Below are positions 52,718-61,182 of a DNA stretch of 64,000 nt, in pieces (the stretch's first letter is position 1; each line of letters starts with the position of its first letter). The translations under genes were made by a program, and so were the position numbers. The notes beneath the pieces were generated by a model that saw only the letters and a list, made by a program, of their open reading frames with translations, searched no databases and had not been told where the DNA came from. Location of the stretch: positions 124,001 through 188,000 of the forward strand of contig NZ_JAERRK010000003.1 of the NCBI RefSeq assembly GCF_016741775.1, read 5' to 3'. This DNA is from Streptomyces actinomycinicus. GTDB lineage: Bacteria > Actinomycetota > Actinomycetes > Streptomycetales > Streptomycetaceae.

Positions 52718-52817
52718 CCCTCATACCTTCATACTGAAACCGTTTGTCTCTGACCGCTTCTGCTCGTATGAAACTCCAATGGGGCTCGGGGGAACCCCGT
52801 AGGTGATGAGGTCTCGC

Positions 52818-54269
52818 ATGTCCACCTCGGCTCCCGCCAAGGTCCCCACCCCCGAGAAGCCGGGTGGTGCACCCGGTTTCGGCGCCCTCGACCGCTTCTT
52901 CAGGATCTCCGAGCGCGGCAGCTCCCTCGCTCGCGAGATCCGCGGCGGTTTCGCCACCTTCTTTGCGATGGCGTACATCATCGTGCTGAATCCGATCATC
53001 CTCGGCAGTGCGAAGGACATGTACGGGCACCACTTGGACAACGGCCAGCTGGTGACGGCGACCGCGCTGACGGCAGCGTTCAGCACGCTGCTGATGGGCG
53101 TCATCGGCAATGTGCCGATCGCCCTCGCCGCCGGCCTCGGTGTGAACTCGGTCGTCGCGCTCCAGCTCGCCCCGCGCATGTCGTGGCCGGACGCCATGGG
53201 CATGGTCGTCCTGGCCGGCTTCGTGGTGATGCTGCTGGTCGCCACCGGTCTGCGCGAGCGCGTGATGAACGCCGTGCCGTTCGGCCTGCGCAAGGCGATC
53301 TCCATCGGCATCGGTCTGTTCATCATGCTGATCGGCCTGGTGGACTCCGGTTTCGTCACCCGCATCCCGGACGTCGCCCAGACCACCGTCCCGCTCCAGC
53401 TCGGCGTCGGCGGTCACCTCAACGGCTGGCCGGTCCTGGTCTTCGTCCTGGGCGCGCTGCTCACCTTCGCCCTCATCGTCCGCAAGGTGCCGGGCGCGAT
53501 CCTGATCTCGATCGTCGGCATGACCGTCCTCGCGGTGATCATCAACGCCGTCGCCACGATCCCGTCCTGGGGCCTGACCGTCCCGAAGTGGCCGGGCAAC
53601 CCGGTCGCCACGCCCGACTTCGGCCTGGTCGGCCAGGTCAGCCTGTTCGGCGGCTTCTCCAAGGTCGGCGTGCTGACCGGCGTCCTCTTCGTCTTCACCG
53701 TGCTGCTCTCGTGCTTCTTCGACGCGATGGGCACGATCATGGGCATCAGCGACGAGGCCAAGCTGACCGACGCCCAGGGCTACATGCCCGGCATCAACAA
53801 GGTCCTGTTCGTCGACGGCCTCGCGGTCGCGGCGGGCGGTGCCAGCTCCTCCTCGGCCACCACGGCGTTCGTGGAGTCAACGGCCGGTGTCGGTGAGGGT
53901 GCCCGTACGGGTCTCGCGAACGTCGTCACGGGCGGCCTCTTCGCCGTGGCGCTGTTCCTCACCCCGATCGCCACGATGGTCCCGTCCCAGGCGGCCACCC
54001 CCGCACTGATCGCGGTCGGCTTCCTGATCCTGTCGAACTCCGTCAAGGAGATCGACTGGGCGGACTACACCATCGCGATCCCGGCGTTCGTGACCATGCT
54101 GATGATGCCGTTCACCTACTCGATCACGAACGGTATCGGCATGGGCTTCATCACCTTCACGGTGCTGCGCCTGGCCGCGGGCCGGGGCCGGGAGATCCCG
54201 GTGCCGATGTACATCGTCTCGGCCGTCTTCGCCTTCTACTACCTGATGCCGGCCCTGGGGCTCACGTGA
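52818..54269 (+). CDS. NCS2-family purine permease (AzgA-like)
   Basis: A 483-residue polytopic membrane transporter for guanine/hypoxanthine/adenine or xanthine. Hallmarks are REIRGGFATFFAMAYIIVLN near the N-terminus, LAAGLGVNSVVAL, and SSSATTAFVESTAGVGEGAR in the central substrate region. About 12 or more spans. GAGG lies 7 nt before ATG 52818. It is close to the AzgA-type clade. No purine riboswitch motif was found upstream. Confidence 0.93.
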   Translation: MSTSAPAKVPTPEKPGGAPGFGALDRFFRISERGSSLAREIRGGFATFFAMAYIIVLNPIILGSAKDMYGHHLDNGQLVTATALTAAFSTLLMGVIGNVPIALAAGLGVNSVVALQLAPRMSWPDAMGMVVLAGFVVMLLVATGLRERVMNAVPFGLRKAISIGIGLFIMLIGLVDSGFVTRIPDVAQTTVPLQLGVGGHLNGWPVLVFVLGALLTFALIVRKVPGAILISIVGMTVLAVIINAVATIPSWGLTVPKWPGNPVATPDFGLVGQVSLFGGFSKVGVLTGVLFVFTVLLSCFFDAMGTIMGISDEAKLTDAQGYMPGINKVLFVDGLAVAAGGASSSSATTAFVESTAGVGEGARTGLANVVTGGLFAVALFLTPIATMVPSQAATPALIAVGFLILSNSVKEIDWADYTIAIPAFVTMLMMPFTYSITNGIGMGFITFTVLRLAAGRGREIPVPMYIVSAVFAFYYLMPALGLT

Positions 54270-54273
54270 GCCC

Positions 54274-54456
54274 TCAGGTGACCCCGTAGAACTTCTCCGT
54301 CTCCTCGACGGCGGCCTGGAACCGTTCGTCGAAGTCATCGCGAATGAGCGTCCGGACGACATAGTCCTGGACGCTCATTCCTCTTTTCGCCGCACGGTGC
54401 CGGAGCCTTTCGAGCAGCTCCCCGTCTATCCGCAGGCTGAACACAGTGGTCCCCAT
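54274..54456 (-). CDS. Ribbon-helix-helix (CopG-like) small DNA-binding protein
   Basis: A 60-residue protein (from ATG 54456) with a classic RHH: strand TVFSLRIDGELLERLRHRAA, turn KRGMSVQDYV and helix VRTLIRDDFDERF. A GTG at 54474 would add 6 residues. It converges with the permease 4 nt apart. It looks like an antitoxin-type RHH but has no adjacent toxin, so it is probably a solitary repressor. Confidence 0.82.
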   Translation of the reverse strand: MGTTVFSLRIDGELLERLRHRAAKRGMSVQDYVVRTLIRDDFDERFQAAVEETEKFYGVT

Positions 54457-54578
54457 GGGTACGAGGGTCGCCACATCCGGCCACCCGGCGCGTCACTTTC
54501 AGGATCTCGCTCACCCATATGGGTGATCGGACGGTTCAGTGGCGGGCGTCACGGGCATCGCGGGCACGTCCGGTGGTC

Positions 54579-54606
54579 TTTAGTCAGGGTAATGAGTTAC
54601 CCTAAA
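54579..54606. promoter_or_regulatory. Operator palindrome for the marR-MFS operon
   Basis: GGGTAA-tgag-TTACCC with flanking TTTAG...CTAAA forms a 28-nt palindrome 4 nt before the marR ATG. It is A/T-rich in a GC-rich background and overlaps the likely promoter and leader. It is the natural autoregulatory operator of this MarR protein. Confidence 0.75.
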
Positions 54607-54610
54607 GAAC

Positions 54611-55048
54611 ATGCCGGACCTTTCCCATGGCGACGACGCTGCCGCCGTGAACGCTCTCCGCTCCGCCGTGATGCGGCTGTCCCGTCGGCTCAAGCACCAG
54701 CGGGTCGACGAGTCGCTGAGCCCCACCGAGATGTCGGTGCTCGGCACCCTCGCCCGCTGCGGCAGTGCCACCCCCGGTGAGCTGGCCCGCAAGGAGCACG
54801 TCCAGCCGCCCTCGATGACCCGCATCGTGGCGCTGCTGGAGGCCAAGGGCCTGGTCCGGCTGGAGCCGCACCCCGAGGACCGGCGCCAGAAGGTCGTCAC
54901 CCAGACCGAGCAGGCCGAGGCGATGCTCGAAGAGAGCCGCCGCAAGCGCAACGCGTTCCTGGCCGGCCTGGTCGAGGGCCTCGACGAGGACGAGTGGGCC
55001 GCCCTGCGTGCCGCCGCCCCCGTGCTGGAGAAGCTCGCACACCTGTAA
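54611..55048 (+). CDS. MarR-family transcriptional regulator
   Basis: A 145-residue MarR protein with winged helix-turn-helix (LSPTEMSVLGTLARCGSATP, QPPSMTRIVALLEAKGLVRL) and the wing sequence HPEDRRQKVV. ATG 54611. A palindrome covers its leader. The MFS gene follows after 25 nt, forming a regulator-exporter operon that would be induced by the exported compound. Confidence 0.94.
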   Translation: MPDLSHGDDAAAVNALRSAVMRLSRRLKHQRVDESLSPTEMSVLGTLARCGSATPGELARKEHVQPPSMTRIVALLEAKGLVRLEPHPEDRRQKVVTQTEQAEAMLEESRRKRNAFLAGLVEGLDEDEWAALRAAAPVLEKLAHL

Positions 55049-55073
55049 GCACCGATCGAGGAGGCGAACCCGT

Positions 55074-56420
55074 TTGAGTACGGGATCCGGAACACCTTCC
55101 GCCCCCGCACCGACCACCACTACCACCCCCGTTTCCCGTAGGTCCTCGATGTTCAGCTCGCTGAGGATCAGGAACTACCGCCTCTTCTTCCTCGGCCAGG
55201 TCGTCTCCAACACCGGCACCTGGATGCAGCGCATCGCCCAGGACTGGCTGGTGCTCAGCCTCACCGGCTCCTCCGCGGCCGTCGGCATCACGACGGCCCT
55301 GCAGTTCCTGCCGATGCTGCTCTTCGGCCTGTACGGCGGCGTCCTCGTGGACCGCCTGCCCAAGCGGCCCGCCCTACTGGTCACCCAGACCGCGATGGCC
55401 CTCACCGGTCTCGCGCTCGCCGCGCTGACCCTCTCCGGCCACGTTCACGTCTGGCACGTGTACGTCGCCGCCTTCGCGGTCGGACTCGCCACGGTGGTCG
55501 ACAACCCCGCCCGGCAGTCCTTCGTCGCCGAGATGGTCGGCCCCGGGCAGTTGCAGAACGCGGTCAGCCTGAACTCCGCGAACTTCCAGTCCGCCCGGCT
55601 GGTCGGCCCCGCCGTCGCCGGCCTGATGATCACCGGCGTGGGCACCGGCTGGGCGTTCCTCGCCAACGGCCTGTCCTTCGCCGCGCCGATCGCCGGCCTG
55701 CTGCTGATGCGCGCCCGCGAGCTGCACGTGGTCGAGCGGGCACCCCGGGGCAAGGGCCAGCTGCGCGAGGGCCTGACCTATGTGGCGAAGCGGCCCGAGC
55801 TGATCTGGCCGATCGTCCTGGTCGGCTTCATCGGCACGTTCGGCTTCAACTTCCCGGTGTGGCTGTCGGCCTACGCGGACGACGTCTTCCACGCCGGCGC
55901 CGGCGCCTACAGCCTCTTCAACACCCTGATGGCCGTCGGCTCCCTCGGCGGCGCGCTCCTGGCCGCCCGCCGCGGGACGGCCCGGCTGCGCGTCCTGATC
56001 GCCGCCGCGCTGGCCTTCGGCGCGCTGGAGACCGTGGCCGCACTGGCCCCCTCGTACTGGTTGTTCGCCCTGCTCATGGTGCCGATCGGCGTCTTCGGCC
56101 TGACGGTGAACGTCACCGCGAACACGGCCGTGCAGATGGCCACCGACCCGGCCATGCGCGGCCGGGTGATGGCCCTGTTCATGATGGTGTTCATGGGCGG
56201 TACGCCGCTGGGCGCACCGGTCGTCGGCTGGATCACCGACACCTACGGCGCCCGGGTCGGCTTCGCGGCCGGCGGTGTGGTCTCGGCCCTCGCGGCCGGC
56301 GGCATCGGCCTGGTCCTGGCCCGCATCGGCGGCCTGCGGCTGTCGGTGGGCTGGCACCACGGCCACCCGCGGCTCCGTTTCGTCCCGCGCGAGCAGGAAC
56401 GGCTGGCGACCGCGGCGTGA
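55074..56420 (+). CDS. MFS exporter (DHA3/EmrB-like, marR-linked)
   Basis: A 448-residue MFS protein. The Ser/Thr/Pro-rich N-terminal tail precedes RNYRLFFLGQVVSNTGTWMQ, typical of the DHA3-type multidrug family, with PLGAPVVGWITDTYGARVGF near the C-terminus. TTG 55074 follows GAGGAGG by 9 nt. It is coupled with the MarR gene and likely regulated by it. The substrate is probably an antibiotic-like or toxic compound. Confidence 0.9.
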   Translation: MSTGSGTPSAPAPTTTTTPVSRRSSMFSSLRIRNYRLFFLGQVVSNTGTWMQRIAQDWLVLSLTGSSAAVGITTALQFLPMLLFGLYGGVLVDRLPKRPALLVTQTAMALTGLALAALTLSGHVHVWHVYVAAFAVGLATVVDNPARQSFVAEMVGPGQLQNAVSLNSANFQSARLVGPAVAGLMITGVGTGWAFLANGLSFAAPIAGLLLMRARELHVVERAPRGKGQLREGLTYVAKRPELIWPIVLVGFIGTFGFNFPVWLSAYADDVFHAGAGAYSLFNTLMAVGSLGGALLAARRGTARLRVLIAAALAFGALETVAALAPSYWLFALLMVPIGVFGLTVNVTANTAVQMATDPAMRGRVMALFMMVFMGGTPLGAPVVGWITDTYGARVGFAAGGVVSALAAGGIGLVLARIGGLRLSVGWHHGHPRLRFVPREQERLATAA

Positions 56421-56435
56421 GCCGGCCCGGAGGGG

Positions 56436-56951
56436 CTACAGCACCCTCCGGGCCAGCACCTGCCCCAGCCACGCGTCCTCGCCGTGGGTGTACGGCTCGG
56501 TGCGGATGAAGCCGTTGCGCTCGTAGTAGGCGACCAGCTTGCCGTCGTCACCGGCGTAGCAGTCCACGCGCAGCAGGGAGATCCCGGCCCGCCGGGTCAC
56601 CTCGGCGGCGTGCGCGAGCAGTGCGGCCCCGGCGCCGCGGCCCCGGAAACGCCGGTCGGTGGCGAACAGATGGATGTACCGCTCGGGCTCGTCGGCGGGC
56701 TCCAGATAGGGGGCGGGGCCGTCGGTGAGCGTGAGGGAGGCGGCCGGGACGCCGTCGAACTCGGCCACGTACGGCGTGCCGTCAGTGACGTACCGCTCGA
56801 CGACGGCCACCGCCGCGGGGTCCGTCGACCACGGTTCCCTGCCCCACTGCCCGGTGCGGCCCTGTGACACCAGCCACTCCACCGCGCTGTCGAGCATGCC
56901 GAGAATCACCGGGGCGTCGCCGGGGCCGCCTTCGCGGATGGTGAGCGTCAT
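56436..56951 (-). CDS. GNAT acetyltransferase
   Basis: A 171-residue GNAT N-acetyltransferase. The acetyl-CoA loop is in DRRFRGRGAGAALLAHAAEV, and the typical end segment is YYERNGFIRTEPYTH. ATG 56951 (or 56960). It is convergent with the MFS gene and divergent from thpR by 64 nt. Substrate unknown. Confidence 0.87.
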   Translation of the reverse strand: MTLTIREGGPGDAPVILGMLDSAVEWLVSQGRTGQWGREPWSTDPAAVAVVERYVTDGTPYVAEFDGVPAASLTLTDGPAPYLEPADEPERYIHLFATDRRFRGRGAGAALLAHAAEVTRRAGISLLRVDCYAGDDGKLVAYYERNGFIRTEPYTHGEDAWLGQVLARRVL

Positions 56952-57015
56952 GGGTGCCATCCTGCCCACGCCTGTCGTCGTGGGCGACGGCTTTTCCGTC
57001 TGGGAGGGTGAGCGC

Positions 57016-57588
57016 ATGAGACTGTTCGCCGCCGTACTGCCCCCGGACGACATCGCGGAGGAACTCGCCGCGGAGGTGGCCCGGCTGCGGCGGCTGCCGG
57101 GCGCCGAGCGGCTGCGCTGGACCGGCCGCCCCGGCTGGCACTTCACCCTGGCCTTCTACGGCGAGGTCGCCGAAGACCTCGTACCCGAGCTGTCGGCCCG
57201 TCTGTCCCGCACGGCCCACCGTACGGCGCCCTTCCCCCTCGCCCTCGAGGGCGGCGGCCAGTTCGGCCGGGGACGGGCGCTGTGGACCGGCGCCCGGGGC
57301 GACGTGGAGGCGCTGCGCCTGCTGGCCGACCGGGCGGAGGCGGCGGCACGGAAGGCCGGGGTGCCGATGGGGGAGCACCGGCGGTACAAGGCGCACCTGA
57401 CGCTGGCCCGGAGCCGGGACGCGGTGGAGGTGCGGCCGTACGTCGGCGTGCTCCACGAGTTCAGCGGCCGGACCTGGACCGTCGCCGACCTCGCGCTGGT
57501 GCGGAGCCGGCTGCCGAGGTCCGGGGTGCGGGGGGAGCAGCCGCGGTACGAGGTGGTCGAGCGCTGGGAGCTGGGCGGGGGCGGTTAG
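57016..57588 (+). CDS. thpR: RNA 2',3'-cyclic phosphodiesterase
   Basis: A 190-residue 2H phosphoesterase with the two HxTx motifs, HFTLAFYG and HLTLARSR, that hydrolyse 2',3'-cyclic phosphate ends of RNA. It starts MRLFAAVLPPDDIAEELAAE. GGGAGG precedes ATG 57016 (12 bp from the G-run). It was first named a 2'-5' RNA ligase. No RNA-repair partner is adjacent. Confidence 0.93.
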   Translation: MRLFAAVLPPDDIAEELAAEVARLRRLPGAERLRWTGRPGWHFTLAFYGEVAEDLVPELSARLSRTAHRTAPFPLALEGGGQFGRGRALWTGARGDVEALRLLADRAEAAARKAGVPMGEHRRYKAHLTLARSRDAVEVRPYVGVLHEFSGRTWTVADLALVRSRLPRSGVRGEQPRYEVVERWELGGGG

Positions 57589-57598
57589 GCTCGAAGGC

Positions 57599-57685
57599 GT
57601 GGACCCGAAGACCCGGAACCGGATCATGGCCGGTGCGCTCGTTCTCATGTTCGTGGTGGTTGCCTTGGCGTCGGCCGTCAGGTAG
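57599..57685 (+). CDS. 28-residue single-helix membrane peptide
   Basis: GTG 57599 opens a short frame, MDPKTRNRIMAG then ALVLMFVVVALASAVR: a charged N-terminus and one membrane-length hydrophobic helix. A GAAGG stretch lies just upstream and the stop is TAG 57683. It is 10 nt after thpR and in the same direction. Similar tiny proteins are common at this spot in streptomycetes as I recall. It is a plausible, unproven gene. Confidence 0.5.
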   Translation: MDPKTRNRIMAGALVLMFVVVALASAVR

Positions 57686-57751
57686 CCGTGTGCGGTGCGC
57701 CCGAGGGGGCGGGGAGCGCGGCCGGGTGGCGGCCGCGGGCCGCGCCCGGCC

Positions 57752-57780
57752 GGTCGCGCAGTTCCCCGCGCCCCTTCGGG
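57752..57780 (+). repeat. Interspersed GCGCAGTTCCCCGCGCCCCT element
   Basis: The window's fifth copy, reading GTCGCGCAGTTCCCCGCGCC then CCTTCGGG, next to the 3' end of the aldo/keto reductase gene. It is preceded by a GC-rich stretch (57690-57750) that could fold as a hairpin. Confidence 0.75.
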
Positions 57781-57784
57781 ACGT

Positions 57785-58780
57785 CTACCAGGCGAACGCC
57801 TCCGGGGAGGGGCCCGGGCCCGGGAAGATCTCGTCCAGGGCGGTCAGCACCTCTTCGCCCAGTTCCAGGTCCACGGCCCTGAGCGCCGACTCCAGCTGTT
57901 CGGCGGTGCGCGGGCCGACGATCGGGCCGGTCACGCCGGGGCGGGTCAGCAGCCAGGCCAGGGCCGTCTCGCCGGGCTCCAGGCCGTGCTTGTCGAGCAG
58001 GTCCTCGTAGGCCTGGATCTGTGCGCGCGCCGTCGGGTCGTTCAGGGTGTCGGCTGCCCGGCCGGAGGCGCGGCGGCCGCCCTGGACCTCCTTCTTGATG
58101 ATCCCGCCCAGCAGACCGCCGTGCAGCGGCGACCAGGGGATGACACCGAGGCCGTAGTCCTGCGCGGCCGGGATGACCTCCATCTCCGCGCGGCGCTCGG
58201 CGAGGTTGTACAGGCACTGCTCGCTGACCAGGCCGATGGTGCCGCCGCGGCGGGCGGCGGTCTCGTTGGCCTGGGCGATCTTGTAGCCGGGGAAGTTGCT
58301 GGAGCCGGCGTAGAGGACCTTGCCCTGCTGGACGAGGACGTCGATCGCCTGCCAGATCTCCTCGAACGGGGTGTTCCGGTCGACGTGGTGGAACTGGTAG
58401 AGGTCGATGTGGTCCGTCTGCAGCCGCTTCAGGCTGGCGTCCACCGCGCGCCGGATGTTCAGCGCGGAGAGCTTGTCGTGGTTGGGCCAGGCCCCCTCGC
58501 CGTCGGCGGCCATGTTGCCGTACACCTTGGTGGCGATGACGGTCCTGTCGCGCCGTCCGCCGCCCTTGGCGAACCAGTTGCCGATGATCGACTCGGTGCG
58601 GCCCTTGTTCTCCCCCCAGCCGTACACGTTGGCGGTGTCGAAGAAGTTGATGCCCGCGTCCAGCGCCGCGTCCATGATCGTGTGGCTGTCGGCTTCGTCG
58701 GTCTGGGGTCCGAAGTTCATCGTCCCGAGGACGAGCCGGCTGACCTTGAGTCCCGTGCGTCCGAGCTGCGTGTACTCCAT
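57785..58780 (-). CDS. Aldo/keto reductase
   Basis: A 331-residue NADPH-dependent AKR with the catalytic tetrad visible: Asp and Tyr in DTANVYGWGEN, Lys in VIATKVYG and His in YQFHHVD. NADPH-site IPWSPLHGGLLGG and GPRTAEQLESAL follow. ATG 58780. It belongs to the YajO/Gcy-type group close to potassium-channel beta subunits. Substrate unknown. Confidence 0.93.
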   Translation of the reverse strand: MEYTQLGRTGLKVSRLVLGTMNFGPQTDEADSHTIMDAALDAGINFFDTANVYGWGENKGRTESIIGNWFAKGGGRRDRTVIATKVYGNMAADGEGAWPNHDKLSALNIRRAVDASLKRLQTDHIDLYQFHHVDRNTPFEEIWQAIDVLVQQGKVLYAGSSNFPGYKIAQANETAARRGGTIGLVSEQCLYNLAERRAEMEVIPAAQDYGLGVIPWSPLHGGLLGGIIKKEVQGGRRASGRAADTLNDPTARAQIQAYEDLLDKHGLEPGETALAWLLTRPGVTGPIVGPRTAEQLESALRAVDLELGEEVLTALDEIFPGPGPSPEAFAW

Positions 58781-58868
58781 GGTCCTCTAGCCAACGGCGT
58801 GGAGTGCGCTCTAGGCAAGGGCATTCGGGCCCGCCCGGGTCCTGGCCCGGGCGTCCCGGTGCCGCCGG

Positions 58869-59354
58869 TCAGCCGGTCAGGTCGCCGAACATGCCGGGCT
58901 CGTAGGCACCGCCCTGGTTGCGGACGATCACGCCGAGCCGGTTGGCCGCATTGATCATGGCGATCGTGTAGACCAGGGCCGTGATCTGCTCGTCGTCGTA
59001 GTGTTTGCGCACCTCGGCCCAGGTCTCGTCGGTGACGCCCCGGTGGGCGTCGGCGAGCCGGGTGCCCTCCTCGGTGAGCGCCAGCGCGGCCCGCTCGGCG
59101 CCGCTGAACACGGTGGACTCACGCCAGACGGCCACCAGGTGGAGCCGGAGCGCGGTTTCCCCGGCCGAGGTCGCCTCCTTGGTGTGCAGGTCGGTGCAGA
59201 ACGCGCAGCCGTTGATCTGGCTGGCACGCAGCTCCACCAGGTCCTGAGTGGTCCTGGGCAGTGCCGACTGCATGATCGCCAGGCTGACGTTGCCGAACCG
59301 CTTGCCGAGCTTGGGGCCCAACTCGCCGGCCATCAGGTTGAAACGGGGTTCCAT
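58869..59354 (-). CDS. Carboxymuconolactone decarboxylase/AhpD-like protein
   Basis: A 161-residue CMD-family protein with the AhpD redox core QINGCAFCTDLHTKEATSAG (CxxC plus His). ATG 59354 has AGGG 9 nt upstream. It is divergent from an ECF41 sigma gene and has an ECF41-type promoter motif (TGTCGCA-N16-CGTC), so it is the likely regulon partner. It is probably a thiol-dependent peroxidase-like or redox enzyme. Confidence 0.92.
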   Translation of the reverse strand: MEPRFNLMAGELGPKLGKRFGNVSLAIMQSALPRTTQDLVELRASQINGCAFCTDLHTKEATSAGETALRLHLVAVWRESTVFSGAERAALALTEEGTRLADAHRGVTDETWAEVRKHYDDEQITALVYTIAMINAANRLGVIVRNQGGAYEPGMFGDLTG

Positions 59355-59420
59355 GACGTCGTCCCTCTCGTTGGGGTTCGTGCCGCGCGGATCGGCGGCG
59401 CGGTGCCGTGACGCCCACCA

Positions 59421-59447
59421 GACGCCGGCCGCCAGAACCCTGCGACA
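59421..59447 (-). promoter_or_regulatory. ECF41-type promoter for the CMD gene
   Basis: On the minus strand, TGTCGCA (59447-59441), a 16-nt spacer, then CGTC (59424-59421): one base from the ECF41 consensus TGTCACA-N16-CGTC. It points at the CMD gene with a leader of about 60 nt. Confidence 0.75.
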
Positions 59448-59482
59448 GGGCCAGAGGTGTGATCTGGGCCACTCGCCATGGA

Positions 59483-59509
59483 TGTCACACGGGGGCGGGG
59501 AGCGGCGTC
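59483..59509 (+). promoter_or_regulatory. ECF41-type promoter for the sigma factor gene
   Basis: TGTCACA (59483-59489), a 16-nt spacer, CGTC (59506-59509): an exact match to the ECF41 consensus as I recall it, 47 nt before the sigma ATG. It indicates autoregulation by the sigma factor. Confidence 0.82.
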
Positions 59510-59556
59510 CTGTGCGTGTGCGGAACGACCGGGAGCCGACCAGACGGGAGAGGCCC

Positions 59557-60480
59557 ATGAGCGAGTGTGGTGAGCGGACGGCGGAAGGCGCGGAACGGGA
59601 CGCTCCCGACGGCCGCGCGGCCGTCGCCACCGAGGTGTTCGTCACCCACCGGAACCTGCTCTTCACCGTCGCCTACGAGATGCTCGGCTCGGCCGCCGAC
59701 GCGGAGGACGTGCTGCAGGAGACCTGGCTGCGGTGGTCGGGCGTCGATCTCGGCACCGTGCGGGAACCGCGGGCGTACCTGGTCCGGATCACCACCCGGC
59801 AGGCACTGACCCGGCTGCGGACGCTGCGCCGGCGCAAGGAGTCGTACGTCGGCCCGTGGCTGCCCGAGCCGCTGCTGACCGCGCCGGACGTCGCCGAGGA
59901 CGTGGAACTGGCGGACAGCGTGTCGATGGCGATGCTGCTGGTGCTGGAGACGCTCAGGCCGACCGAGCGGGCGGTGTTCGTGCTGCGGGAGGTGTTCGGC
60001 GTGGAGTACGGGGAGATCGCGGAGGCCGTCGGCAAGAGCCCGGCCGCGGTCCGGCAGATCGCCCGCCGGGCGCGCTCCCACGTCGCGGCGCGCCGGCCGC
60101 GCGGGAACGCTTCCGCGGCCGAGACCCGCGCCGTGCTGGAGGCGTTCCACCGGGCGGTCGAGATGGGGGACCTGCAACGCCTGCTCGACGTCCTCGCGCC
60201 GGACGTGGTCCTGCTGGCCGACGGCGGCGGGGTCGTACAGGCCGCGACGGAGCCGGTCGTCGGTGCCGAGCGGGTGGCCCGGGTGCTGGGCCGCATCGCC
60301 GCCGTGTCCCTCCGGCCGGCGCAGGTCAACGGCCGGCCGGCGCTGATCCTGCGGATCGGCGGCGAGGTCGACGCGGTGGTGGCGATGCGCGTCGACGACG
60401 GCCTGATCACCGGCCTCTACGCGGTGCGCAACCCCGAGAAGCTGTCGCGGCTGGAGCGGGAGACCGCGCTGTCCGGATGA
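59557..60480 (+). CDS. ECF41-family sigma factor with C-terminal SnoaL-like extension
   Basis: A 307-residue extracytoplasmic-function sigma factor. Regions 2 and 4 are present (FTVAYEMLGSAADAEDVLQE, PTERAVFVLREVFGVEYGEI, KSPAAVRQIARRARSHVAAR), linked by a WLPEP motif (residues about 105-109). The C-terminal 100 residues form the SnoaL/NTF2-like extension with DGGG (VVLLADGGGVVQAATEP). WLPEP and DGGG together mark group ECF41, where the extension replaces an anti-sigma factor. ATG 59557 with GGGAGAGG upstream. Both gene and partner have ECF41 promoters. Confidence 0.93.
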   Translation: MSECGERTAEGAERDAPDGRAAVATEVFVTHRNLLFTVAYEMLGSAADAEDVLQETWLRWSGVDLGTVREPRAYLVRITTRQALTRLRTLRRRKESYVGPWLPEPLLTAPDVAEDVELADSVSMAMLLVLETLRPTERAVFVLREVFGVEYGEIAEAVGKSPAAVRQIARRARSHVAARRPRGNASAAETRAVLEAFHRAVEMGDLQRLLDVLAPDVVLLADGGGVVQAATEPVVGAERVARVLGRIAAVSLRPAQVNGRPALILRIGGEVDAVVAMRVDDGLITGLYAVRNPEKLSRLERETALSG

Positions 60481-60500
60481 GGGGGCGGTGAGGGGGTGGG

Positions 60501-61094
60501 CTAGTCGCGGGGGAAGCGGTCGGTCTTGAGGACGAGGTCGACCACGGTGCCGGTCAGGTCGACGTCGGTGCCGAAGTCCACGGACGTCCTCGTGGCGTAG
60601 TCACCGTCCTTGGGGTGGGTGTGGACGAGGCACCGCCCCTGGTAGGGATCGGCCACGACGTACAGGGGGACTTCGGCGACCGCGTACGCCGACTTCTTCG
60701 GGCCGTAGTCGTTGTGGGCCGTTCCCCGGGAGACGACCTCGGCGACGAACTCGACGTCCTGGTACCGCCAGTGGCCTTTGTCGTCCTTCTTCGCCCTCTC
60801 TCCGAGCAAGGCCACGTCGGGGCAGAAGCCGTTCTCGTGGCCCGGGAAGTCGATGCGGACGTCCGAGAACGCTTTGACGTCCATCCCGAACTTGTCCTCC
60901 AGTGCCCGCACGATCCGGCGGATGATGACCCAGTGGGTGTCCCGCTGCGGTGTCATGAAAACGTTGCCCCCGACGATCTCGACCCTGAATCCTTCGGGGA
61001 CGGGCATCCGCTCGAGACGCTCGAACCACTCGTCCAGGCGCTCGGTGTCGGCGTCGGTGTCGGCCATCGCGATCCTGTCTTCGAGGACGGTCAT
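60501..61094 (-). CDS. Uma2-family (DUF820) protein
   Basis: A 197-residue Uma2 protein of standard length. Core motifs are GFRVEIVGGNVFMTPQRD, PDVALL, FVAEVVSRGTAHNDY, then KKSAYAVAEVPLYVVADP. GGAGGAG precedes ATG 61094. It is one of two Uma2 genes in the window (the other starts at 12631). It is adjacent to the ECF41 gene but transcribed towards it. Function unknown; a structure-specific or regulatory nuclease is often guessed. Confidence 0.85.
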   Translation of the reverse strand: MTVLEDRIAMADTDADTERLDEWFERLERMPVPEGFRVEIVGGNVFMTPQRDTHWVIIRRIVRALEDKFGMDVKAFSDVRIDFPGHENGFCPDVALLGERAKKDDKGHWRYQDVEFVAEVVSRGTAHNDYGPKKSAYAVAEVPLYVVADPYQGRCLVHTHPKDGDYATRTSVDFGTDVDLTGTVVDLVLKTDRFPRD

Positions 61095-61182
61095 CGGGGC
61101 GCTCCTCCCCGGCTGCTCCTCGACCGGGTTCAGCCGCGCTGTACAACGATACGCACCGTGACGGGGCAACGCCGGAATCCGG

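Noticed and set aside
52650..52817. Purine riboswitch for the NCS2 permease
   Set aside because: The conserved loop-loop sequences and three-way junction are not seen.
54274..54456. RHH antitoxin with a missing toxin
   Set aside because: No toxin gene is adjacent on either side; a solitary RHH repressor is simpler.
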